Assembly (NCBI GenBank): GCA_021737695.1
Contig: JAIPDL010000035.1
Coordinates: 1-35,926 of the forward strand
Source: Desulfotignum sp.
Lineage (GTDB): Bacteria > Desulfobacterota > Desulfobacteria > Desulfobacterales > Desulfobacteraceae
Length of the DNA: 35,926 nt
Direction: 5' to 3'
The notes under the pieces were generated by a model that saw nothing but the letters and a program-made list of their open reading frames with translations, was not told the DNA's origin and ran no database searches. Positions 16,674-25,700 of this stretch are shown here, one piece after another; the first letter of the stretch is position 1, and every line of letters begins with the position of its first letter. A program made the translations under genes and the position numbers.

Positions 16674-18710
16674 TCAGGGCATCTGTTTAAGCACCAGCGC
16701 GGTGCGGGAAGGCAGGTACAGGGATAATCGGCCCTGCCCGGAAGACGGGGAAGGCGTTGAAACACTCAAAAAAATCTGGTCCGGTACCAGCCGGTCATGG
16801 CCCCCGAACCGGGACGGGTCCGTGTCCAGAATCAACCGGTATCTGCCCGGCCGTGCATCCACCTGATAGTCGGGAAAAGAACGGAACGGATGAAAGTTGA
16901 AAACAAAAAACAGGCCTTTTCTGGCAAAGGCGATGATCTTGTGATCTTCATGAATATAATAAAGATCCGGATGCCCGGAATCAAACAGGCCGGCTTCCCG
17001 GGCCAGGCAGGTCATCTGCCGGTCGAACCGATATAAATGATTGTAAAAAAGATCCGGGTCATATTTCAATGACCACTGGCGCCGGGCGTATTTGAATGAA
17101 AAATGATTCTGCTCAGACGGGAAATCCACCCATTCGGGATGGCCGAACTCATTGCCCATGAAATTGAGATATCCCGCATTGGCCGTGGCCAGGGTGACAA
17201 GGCGGATCATCTTGTGCAGGGCCACAGCCCGGAAAGTGTCAATGCCGGCATGGTCTTTGTGCATATTCTGGTAGATCCGGGAACCCATCAGGCGCATCAT
17301 CAGCGTCTGATCTCCCACCAGGGCCTGATCATGGCATTCAGCATAGGAGATGGTGGCTTCTTCGGCCCGGTGGTTGGTGAGTTCATGCCACAGAAGTCCC
17401 ATGGGCCAGTCCTCATCCCGGATTTCCTTGACCATCTTAATCCAGAAATCAGCGATTCCCATGGCAAACCGGAAGTCAAACCCGTATCCGCCGACATTGG
17501 TTCCGGCCGCCAGCCCGGGATAGCCGCTCACATCCTCGGCAATGGTCACAGCAAAAGGATTGAGGTCATGCACCAGCCGGTTGGCAGTGTACAGATAATT
17601 CAAGGCATCCAAATCCACGTCCGGACCGAAATAATCGTCATAACTCACAAACGCCCGGTCCAGGCCGTGGTCGGTAAACACCATGGAAGTGACCCCGTCA
17701 AACCGGAACCCGTCCACATGAAACTCTTCAATCCAGTACCGCAGGTTGGACAGCAGAAATTTTCTCACCATGGGTTTTCCATAGTCAAAACACCGGGAAT
17801 CCCATAACCGGTGCATGCCTTTGGGACCGTCATGGAAAAACTGGTACAACGTACCGTCAAACCGGGACAGGCCTTCCACCTCGTTTTTCACGCTGTGGGA
17901 ATGGACGATGTCCATGAGCACCCGGATGCCGTTTGTGTGGGCCGCATCAATGAGGGCCTTGAGATCTTCGGGTGTGCCGAACCGGGAGGACGGGGCAAAA
18001 AACGAAGACACATGATATCCGAAAGATCCGTAATAGGGATGCTCCTGCACGGCCATCAACTGGAGGGTGTTGTATCCGGCATCAATGATTTTGGGCAGGA
18101 TATGCTGCTCAAATTCGGTCCAAGTGCCGACGCGCTCGGCTTCCAGGGCCATGCCGGGATGGGCTTCGTAAATCAGGGCCGGGCCGGAGGGGGTTCCCGG
18201 GATCGGGGCCTGCCACACATAGGAATCCGGCGGGTCCCACACCTGGGCGTTGAAAATCAGGGTGCCGGGATCCTGGACCGCCCGCCGGGCTGCCGTGGGA
18301 ATCCGGTCTCCCTGCCCCCCGGGCCAGATCACTTTCAGGCGGAACAGGTCCTGGTGGGCGAATTGATCGGCATCAAACCGGGCTTCAAACACGGTGTCAT
18401 TAATTTTGGGCACCTGAAATTCCGGCACACACTGCCAGTGGTTTCTGTCACACAGGATAAACATGTCCGTGGCATAAGGGGCCCATTCCGTGAACACCCA
18501 CTGCTGCCGGGAAGGATCAACATGCAGGCCGAACCGCAAATGATAATCGGCAAACCCGGTCAAAGCCCCGTCATGCCCGGTCCGGATCGTTTGTTCCAGA
18601 TCCTGGGCGGCCCGGTGCCGGGACCGGATAATGTCAGCATATGCCAGCAGACCCGGGTCGTTGAATATTCCGGGATCAGACAAGGAAGGGCCTCTGGAGC
18701 ATTTTTTCAT
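16674..18710 (-). CDS. glgB: 1,4-alpha-glucan branching enzyme, eukaryotic type (GH13_8-like)
   Basis: 678 residues from ATG 18710, overlapping the end of glgA by 35 nt; a GTG at 18734 is another possible start and neither has a strong ribosome-binding site, suggesting translational coupling. The N-terminal CBM48-like part (about 50-170) reads FTEWAPYATDMFILCDRN. The catalytic barrel shows ALIYEAHPGM, then DIVHSHSVKN, the nucleophile Asp in DGFRFDGVTSM, the acid/base Glu in TIAEDVSG and the transition-state pair in YAECHDQA. YYGSFGYHVSSFFAPSSRFG and FMGNEFGHPEWVDFP are characteristic of animal/plant-like branching enzymes rather than E. coli GlgB, as is the length of about 680. It creates alpha-1,6 branches in the polymer made by GlgA. 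Confidence 0.92.
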   Translation of the reverse strand: MKKCSRGPSLSDPGIFNDPGLLAYADIIRSRHRAAQDLEQTIRTGHDGALTGFADYHLRFGLHVDPSRQQWVFTEWAPYATDMFILCDRNHWQCVPEFQVPKINDTVFEARFDADQFAHQDLFRLKVIWPGGQGDRIPTAARRAVQDPGTLIFNAQVWDPPDSYVWQAPIPGTPSGPALIYEAHPGMALEAERVGTWTEFEQHILPKIIDAGYNTLQLMAVQEHPYYGSFGYHVSSFFAPSSRFGTPEDLKALIDAAHTNGIRVLMDIVHSHSVKNEVEGLSRFDGTLYQFFHDGPKGMHRLWDSRCFDYGKPMVRKFLLSNLRYWIEEFHVDGFRFDGVTSMVFTDHGLDRAFVSYDDYFGPDVDLDALNYLYTANRLVHDLNPFAVTIAEDVSGYPGLAAGTNVGGYGFDFRFAMGIADFWIKMVKEIRDEDWPMGLLWHELTNHRAEEATISYAECHDQALVGDQTLMMRLMGSRIYQNMHKDHAGIDTFRAVALHKMIRLVTLATANAGYLNFMGNEFGHPEWVDFPSEQNHFSFKYARRQWSLKYDPDLFYNHLYRFDRQMTCLAREAGLFDSGHPDLYYIHEDHKIIAFARKGLFFVFNFHPFRSFPDYQVDARPGRYRLILDTDPSRFGGHDRLVPDQIFLSVSTPSPSSGQGRLSLYLPSRTALVLKQMP

Positions 18711-20175
18711 ACAGATTGATATACAATTCGGCACACCGGGAGTGGTTGAACCTTAGCACGCTGTCGATCATGATCCGGTGGATCTGGTGTTCTCTGATCT
18801 GTTCATCCATCATGTAAAAATCCATGGCCCGGTCCATGGCCCAAAAAAGCCCCTGGGCATCATGGACATTGAACAGAAATCCGTTGCCCGTGTCTGCTGC
18901 CGGGTCCAGCTGGGTCACGGTGTCATGCAGCCCGCCGGTGTCAAATACGATGGGCAAAGAGCCGTAAATGCCGCCGATCATCTGGGGCAGGCCGCAGGGT
19001 TCGAACGCCGAAGGCATGAGCACGAAATCAGCTGCGGCAAAGGCCTGGTGGGACAACCCCTCGTTGAATCCGCAAATGCTGACACGCCGGCCCAGGCCGT
19101 GGAACCGGACGATTTCGTGAAAATATTTTTCATAGGCCCCGGATGCCACGGACACGATCTGCAGCCCCTGATCCCAGTACCGGTCCACCATCTGATACAT
19201 GATGTCGGCCAGCAGCTGGCACCCTTTCTGCACGGGATCCAGCCGGGAGGGCCAGAAAAACAACGGCGCATTCTCGTTTTCCTCCAGATCCAGAATTTTT
19301 TGCAGATAGGCTTTGTTGGCCGCCTTGAACGGTTTGTGGTTTTTAGGTCCATAATTGTATCGGACCAGATCATCCACGGCCGGGTTGAATTCCGGCTCCG
19401 GCGCGTTGAGAATGCCCGTGGCACATCCGGAATAATACTTGTTGGACAATTCGTTTTTCAGGCAGGGTTCCACAAACGAATGACGGTCCTCCACGATCTC
19501 TTTTAAAAAAGTGGGACTTACCGTGTTCACGTAATGGGCCGCAAACACCCCGGAGGAGAGAAAATCCACCCGGTTCCACGCCCGGCTTTCTTCATAGTTT
19601 TCCGGCGGCGTTTTAAAGTACAGCCACTGCCAGAACGAGGCCGCATCAATGCCCCGGTCCTCGATCTCCGCCAGAGTGGAAGTCATGGTATGGATGTTGT
19701 GAATGGTGAACAGGCAGGGGATCTCCATTTTCCGGGACATGGCCGGAATCAGGCCGGTCATCCAGTCGTTACAGTGAATGATGTCGGGTTCCACTCTGGG
19801 AATAATGTTGTTGATCACCTCCCGCTGGAATGCCAGAGACACTTTCAGGTCCATATCGGAATATCCGGAATACACATTGTTCAGATAATAAAACGCCCGG
19901 TCCGCCGCCAGATGGATACGCTCTTCATCCAGGCGTTTGCGGATCTTGGCCAGTTCCCGGCTGTGGGTCTTGGTGGTGGCGCCGTCAAAGATGGACCGGT
20001 AATCCGGCAGCGCCACGTGCACATCGCACCCCAGGTCAAACAAAGCGGAAATCAGGGCCGCAGACACATCCGCCAGCCCACCGGCCTTGGCGGAATAGTT
20101 GGACCGGTCCCCCATATCTTCCGGCAGATAGGAAACTTCCGGTGTCACAATCAGAATTCGGGGTTTTTGTGCCAT
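18676..20175 (-). CDS. glgA: Glycogen synthase (GT5)
   Basis: 499 residues from ATG 20175, fixed by AGGAGGCGG 3-4 nt upstream on the minus strand. It extends alpha-1,4-glucan from a nucleotide-glucose donor, normally ADP-glucose. The donor-site motif near the N terminus reads SAKAGGLADVSAAL (KxGGL form, with A in place of the common T). HCNDWMTGLIPA, IPCLFTIHNIH and the C-terminal retaining-GT motif FEPCGLPQMIGGIYGSLP followed by DTGGLHDTV are present. The gene lies 43 bp after the second phosphorylase and overlaps glgB, so it belongs to the minus-strand glg operon. No glgC (ADP-glucose pyrophosphorylase) is visible in this window. Confidence 0.93.
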   Translation of the reverse strand: MAQKPRILIVTPEVSYLPEDMGDRSNYSAKAGGLADVSAALISALFDLGCDVHVALPDYRSIFDGATTKTHSRELAKIRKRLDEERIHLAADRAFYYLNNVYSGYSDMDLKVSLAFQREVINNIIPRVEPDIIHCNDWMTGLIPAMSRKMEIPCLFTIHNIHTMTSTLAEIEDRGIDAASFWQWLYFKTPPENYEESRAWNRVDFLSSGVFAAHYVNTVSPTFLKEIVEDRHSFVEPCLKNELSNKYYSGCATGILNAPEPEFNPAVDDLVRYNYGPKNHKPFKAANKAYLQKILDLEENENAPLFFWPSRLDPVQKGCQLLADIMYQMVDRYWDQGLQIVSVASGAYEKYFHEIVRFHGLGRRVSICGFNEGLSHQAFAAADFVLMPSAFEPCGLPQMIGGIYGSLPIVFDTGGLHDTVTQLDPAADTGNGFLFNVHDAQGLFWAMDRAMDFYMMDEQIREHQIHRIMIDSVLRFNHSRCAELYINLYEKMLQRPFLV

Positions 20176-20218
20176 TTGCCGCCTCCTGTGGAATTGTTTA
20201 TAAAAAAATCCTGAGGGA

Positions 20219-22780
20219 TCACTCATCCGGCATCGCCCAGGTGATAAGGCCCGGTATATTGCGAAGCACGTCATCGCCTCTGGGAATCACCCGGGCTGTA
20301 TAACCGAAGCGGCCGGAATCTGCGCACACCACCCGGCACCCGTATATATGCGTACCCGGGGCAATGGTGCTCTGCAGTTTCATGGTTTCCGCCCGGCTCT
20401 TCTCCAGTTCTCCGGTTCCCAGAAGTCTGCCGTGGTAAATCTGAACCTCTATTTCATCCGGGCTCAGTTCCCCTAAAAACACCTCAAGCACCACACTGAA
20501 CGTATCGCCTACGGCAAAATCCTCGGCCGGTTTTATTCGGGGCTTTGACACCCGGATATGGGACCACAGGGCATTGAGCCGGGACTGTGTCAAGGCCAGA
20601 TCCTTGGCTTTTCTACCTGAATCCTGGGTCAGTTCCCGCAAATTTCCGACGGCGGGAATATAAAACCGGGATGTGTACTCTCTCACCATCCGGTCACTGG
20701 AAAAATCCATAATGGCCATCTTCATGGCCGCTTTCATCATCCGGACCCATTTTTGGGGCGGGTTCCCCCGGTTTCGGTCATAAAACACGGGAATCACATC
20801 ATTTTCCAGCACATTGAACAAGGCCTGGCTTTCCACTTCATCCTGATATCCGGGATCGTCATAATCCGTGCCGTTGCCGATCCGCCAGCCCCGGGTATCA
20901 TCATACCCCTCACACCACCATCCGTCCAGAATGGATAAATTAAGCCCGCCGTTGGCAGCCGCCTTCATCCCGGATGTGCCGCAGGCTTCATAGGGACGTC
21001 TCGGGGTATTGAGCCACACATCACATCCCTGCACCATATACCGGGCGATGTTGATATCATAATTTTCCAGAAAAACGATCCGGTGCCGTACTGCCGGCTG
21101 CCGGGCGAATTCAACAATCCGCCTGATCAGGTCTTTGCCTTCATTGTCATTGGGATGGGCTTTTCCGGCAAACACCAGCTGGACCGGGTGGTCTGCACTG
21201 GCGATCAACCGGGTCAGCCGCTGGGGGTCCCTGAGCAGCAGCCCGGCCCGTTTATATGTGGCGAACCGCCTGGCAAAACAGATGGTCAGGACCCGATGAT
21301 CCAGGGCGCTTGCCACATCATCCAGCAGGGTTCGGGCGGCATTGCGCCGTTCATACTGACCCATCAGCAGTTGCCGGCATTTTCGGATCAGGTTGGACCG
21401 GTCCATTTCATGGACATGCCACAGGTCGGCATCATCGATGTTGTCAATGCGGGATACCAGTGCCGGCTCGGACTGCCGCTCTATCCAGTCCGCAGCCAGG
21501 TATCGTTCCAGCAGCGCGTTTTTGTGGCGGGAAATATAGGAATTGATGTGCACCCCGTTGGTGACATGAAAAATAGGAATCTCTTCTTTCTGGCGCCGGG
21601 GCCACAACCCCTGCCACATGCGCCGGGCCACCTTTCCGTGAAGCCGGCTGACCCCGTTGATGTATCCGGAAAACTTAACCCCGAAGCAGAACATGGAAAA
21701 TTTTCCGTTTTTGTCATCCCCGGGAACCTCTCCCCAGGACAGCAGTTCTTCCACGGAAATATCAAACTTTTCCGCATACGGGGCGATATAGGACTGGACC
21801 TGATGTTTGTCGAACTCATCATGTCCGGCAGCCACCGGGGTATGGGTGGTGAACACGGTGCTGCGGCGGCAGACCTGGGATGCACTCTGAAAATTCAAGT
21901 GATACTGTTCCATGATCTGACAGATCCGTTCCAGCCCGGCAAACGCACAATGGCCCTCGTTCATGTGACAGACCCCAGGAAACAGGCCCATGGCTTTGAG
22001 GGCCCGGGTGCCGCCGATGCCCAGCAGTGCTTCCTGGGCCACCCGGATATCCCCATGGCTGGCATACAGCCGGGAAGTAATATGGCGGATATGTTCCGGA
22101 TTTTCAGGCAGGTTGGTGTCCAAAAGCAACAGTCGGACCTGTCCTACGTGAATTTCCCAGACACAGGCATGGATCATGCCGTGCGGTCCCGGGATATTGA
22201 TCACCAGGTCTTCACCGGATGCCTGGGTGACCTTCCGGATCGGCAGATCAAACACATCGATAATGGGATAGGTTTCCTGCTGCCATCCGTTGTGGTCCAG
22301 GTACTGGCGGAAATATCCTTCCCGGAACAACAGACCGATCCCGGTCAAAGCAAGCCCCAGTGCGGAAGATGCTTTGAGATGATCCCCCGCCAGAATCCCG
22401 AGTCCGCCGGCAAAAAAAGGCAGTGATTCATGCAGGCCAAACTCCATGGAAAAATAGGCCACGGTTTCGCCGGACTCAAGGATCAGATCCGGCACCCGGG
22501 ACATTTCAGATGACATGGTTTCAAATCTGGCTTTCACCCGGCCTAAATGGCCCAGAAAGCTGTCATCCCTGGAAAGGGTATCATACCGGTGTGTGGAAAT
22601 CCGGGCCAGAAAAACCACGGGATTTTTTCCCACTTTTTCCCAGAGCCCCGGATGGATCCGGCGAAACAGATCAATGGCATCATCGTTCCAGCACCACCAC
22701 AGATTTCTGGCCAGGTCACCCAAAAATGACAATGATTCGGGAATGGCCGGATATACTTTGTAAATCTGCATGTCTCTCAT
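20219..22780 (-). CDS. glgP: Alpha-glucan phosphorylase, archaeal/thermophile-like GT35 type
   Basis: 853 residues. It opens with LGDLARNLWWCWNDDAIDLF, the signature of the alternative alpha-glucan phosphorylase family known from Thermus, Thermotoga and archaea rather than E. coli GlgP. Further blocks: AYFSMEFGLHESLPFFAGGL, LAGDHLKASSALG, TTHTPVAAGHDEF and the PLP site ACGTSGMKAAANGG with K606. It should phosphorolyse shorter maltodextrins or glycogen to glucose-1-phosphate. ATG 22780 is used; AGGAG lies 12 nt upstream, slightly long, and ATG 22771 is an alternative. It begins 5 bp after the debranching enzyme stop, so the two are coupled. Having both GT35 types beside one another hints at division of substrates, for instance long glycogen chains against debranched oligosaccharides. 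Confidence 0.92.
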   Translation of the reverse strand: MRDMQIYKVYPAIPESLSFLGDLARNLWWCWNDDAIDLFRRIHPGLWEKVGKNPVVFLARISTHRYDTLSRDDSFLGHLGRVKARFETMSSEMSRVPDLILESGETVAYFSMEFGLHESLPFFAGGLGILAGDHLKASSALGLALTGIGLLFREGYFRQYLDHNGWQQETYPIIDVFDLPIRKVTQASGEDLVINIPGPHGMIHACVWEIHVGQVRLLLLDTNLPENPEHIRHITSRLYASHGDIRVAQEALLGIGGTRALKAMGLFPGVCHMNEGHCAFAGLERICQIMEQYHLNFQSASQVCRRSTVFTTHTPVAAGHDEFDKHQVQSYIAPYAEKFDISVEELLSWGEVPGDDKNGKFSMFCFGVKFSGYINGVSRLHGKVARRMWQGLWPRRQKEEIPIFHVTNGVHINSYISRHKNALLERYLAADWIERQSEPALVSRIDNIDDADLWHVHEMDRSNLIRKCRQLLMGQYERRNAARTLLDDVASALDHRVLTICFARRFATYKRAGLLLRDPQRLTRLIASADHPVQLVFAGKAHPNDNEGKDLIRRIVEFARQPAVRHRIVFLENYDINIARYMVQGCDVWLNTPRRPYEACGTSGMKAAANGGLNLSILDGWWCEGYDDTRGWRIGNGTDYDDPGYQDEVESQALFNVLENDVIPVFYDRNRGNPPQKWVRMMKAAMKMAIMDFSSDRMVREYTSRFYIPAVGNLRELTQDSGRKAKDLALTQSRLNALWSHIRVSKPRIKPAEDFAVGDTFSVVLEVFLGELSPDEIEVQIYHGRLLGTGELEKSRAETMKLQSTIAPGTHIYGCRVVCADSGRFGYTARVIPRGDDVLRNIPGLITWAMPDE

Positions 22781-22785
22781 GAACG

Positions 22786-25700
22786 TCAGGTTCTCCTTGC
22801 GGATAATTTATGTACCACCCGGGCCGCCTCGCTCACGCCCCAGGCCTGGGCGTCGCACCCCCGGGGGGTATGGGGAAAATCCCCGTCCAGGATCTCGGGG
22901 ACATACCCGGCGGCTCCGGTTCTCATCAAATGTTTCATGCTTCCCAGCCAGGCCAGGCCGGCGGCATGGCTGTTTTGTCCGAACACCTTTGCCCAGGCCT
23001 CACAGAATACAGGGAACGGCCAGGTCCAGGCCGTGCCGTTGTGATAGGCGGGTTTTCTGTTTGTATCTTCATCTCCCTGATACACCCCGGCATAGGGATG
23101 ATCAGGATCATTCACCAATTTGTTGTTATGGACAACGGGCAACGGGACAGCCAGTTTTCGATCGGCCAGGCTTCGGATACCGCCTGGCACCAGCAGCTCC
23201 AGGCAGGTTTCCACGGTTTTGCGGGCTTTCTCGCCAGACGGGATCACGCCCAGGGTGATCAACAGCAGCTGATTGGGCCGCAGGGCATCATCCGGCACGG
23301 CCCCGGCCGCCGGCCCGTTCCCATGCAGACAGTCGCTGAAATATCCGGCCGTTTCGTTCCAGAACCATGTTTCAACCGATTGTTTGACCTGATCTGCTTT
23401 GTGTTTCCATTGGCTGCCCGGATCGATTTTTTCCAGAAACATCAGGGCATTGTGCCACAGGGCCTGAATCTCCACAGGGTATCCCTGCCGGGGAGAACCG
23501 GCCGGGAAATTGGTGTCCATCCAGGTGAAATGGGAGGGGCTGTACAACAACCGGGTTTTTGGATCCATTTTTACCCCGGTCGGGGTGCCGGTTTCAAGGG
23601 ATCGGGCCATATCCAGAAGCACCTGCCTGAGGGTCCGGCCCCCCAGATCCTGATCCAGATACCCCGTATCTTGTGTTTTTTCCAATATATCCCGGCAGCA
23701 GGCAAAAAACCACAACGGCGCATCTGATGTTTCAATGTTTGCAGCATCCTGTCCGCAGATCATGTTGGGAAGGGTCCCGTTGTGTTCAAACCGGCCGAAC
23801 AGGTGTAAAATGGCCCGGGCGTCGGACAGGCGGCCCAGTTCCACCAGGCTTCGGCAGAAAATCAGGCTGTCCCTGCCCCAGTCCAGAAACCAGGGATATC
23901 CGGCGATGACGCTTTTGTCTTGCCCCCGGTCCACCAGAAAGGCATCCAACGCCCGGACCAGGGCCTGTGCCATGGTCAACCCCGATTCAAAAACCGGGGA
24001 CGGCCATGCATCCGGGTCCAAAGTCCGGCCATTGCCCACCCGGGTCATCAGTTCAGCCGTATGGCCGCCGGCACATTCAAAGGAAAAATACCCCGGACTG
24101 AACAGGTCGGATGCCGGATCCAGGCCCCGGGTGGCTTCCAGGGGCCGATGTACCATGTACTGCCATTCCGGTTCAGGAACAAACCGGCCGGGGGGCTGAA
24201 TATCCATGGACAGGGTGTGACCGTTTGACAGGGAAAAATCAACCCCCGTATCCCGGGAACGGACCCTGGCCGGCCAGTCGGTCTCCGGCCCGGTGAATGC
24301 CTTGATGGTGTCATGAAAACTGCGGTCTTCCGTATCCGGCCGGATAATCAGGGTGACGGGCGCGTCATCGGGCAATATCCGTGACCGGTTGTTTTTCGTC
24401 CCGGGCCGTGTAATGGACAGCCGGACCTGATTGGTGTATGGCGATAACATCAGGGTCAGTTCCAGTACATAATATTTGCCTTCGGAGGTCGGGACGTGGA
24501 ACCGCCAGCGACCGGCATTGTCATAGGAAAACGTAAAGCGTTGAAGACAGTCTTTGGCCAGTTCCCTGGAATAGCCCTGGAAAATCGCCCAGATGCGGCA
24601 CCGGGCCAGGGTCATCCATCGATTCTCAGGCATATCGGGATTCAGGTTCGCCCCCAGAAGGCTGTCATACCGGCTGTGCAATTGTCCCCAGTCTCCGGCG
24701 GCCCGCATCATGCCCCCCGTGCGGGTGGCTGCCAGGAGTGTGAGTCCGGGATCCGCCGCAATTTTCCGCCGGGTGAAAGTGGTTTGCAGATGCAGGGTGT
24801 CAAAGGGCGCCAGGTACAGCAGAAACGCACTTGCCTTCTGAATTTTGTCCGGATGGAGCAACCGCAGATTCAGACGGCAGGGTTTATGGATCTTTCTGAA
24901 GGTTTTGGGCATGAACAGGGCAAAAAAGCCCCCGGTTTTCAAGGGCAGTCCTTCTTCATATCCCAGGGAGCACCGATCCGTATCCCGGGCATCCAGAATT
25001 TCCGCCCGGAAGCCCACCGGGCTTTTTACCAGCAGAAAAAATCCCGGCGGCACCATGACCTGACGTGTCAGGTCTTTGGTAACGTCAAAGGGAATCACCC
25101 GGCTTTCCAGGGTATCGGGAAAAAATGACCGGATGAATTCCATGGGATCTTCAGACAGATGCCGAGCCGCATGATTCAAGTCCAGGCCGCTCACATCCGT
25201 GTATCCGTCCAGCGCGGTTTTCACCGCCAGAACCCCGGCCCTGAATTTCTGATCCAGCACCTGCGTCGGAACAGGGGCCGGTGCCTGTTCATCCCGACGC
25301 ATGTCTGCGGCCAGGGCCTGAACATCTCCCGGATCCGGGGTCAGGGCCATGGCTTCGCCGGGGGCCAGTGTGATACCGGCCACGGGGCCGTCCTTCCGCA
25401 GGGACACCCGGGTCTCAGTCAACAGATCCATCCATTCCTTCTGTTCGATACCCACATCCGATCGATGCCAGAAAACCGGACACGGCTCTTCGCAATCCAG
25501 ATTCACCAGTACCAGGAGCGTTTTGCCGGTTTCCGGATGACGTCGTAACAAGGCCAGGGCCTGGGTTTCATTTTTTTGTATCAATGTCAGCCGGGTGGTA
25601 TGAAAAAAGGTCGGGTGGTTTTTCAAAATCCAGTTGAGCCGGAAAATAAAATCCACCTGATTGTCTTTGGCCCCCCAGTTCAGGCCCGGAGATTCGTGGA

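Noticed and set aside
17811..18719. 302-codon plus-strand frame opposite glgB
   Set aside because: No recognisable domain and fully inside the branching-enzyme gene.
21083..22426. 447-codon plus-strand frame opposite the second phosphorylase
   Set aside because: Same shadow effect; no motif, and the phosphorylase on the other strand is unmistakable.
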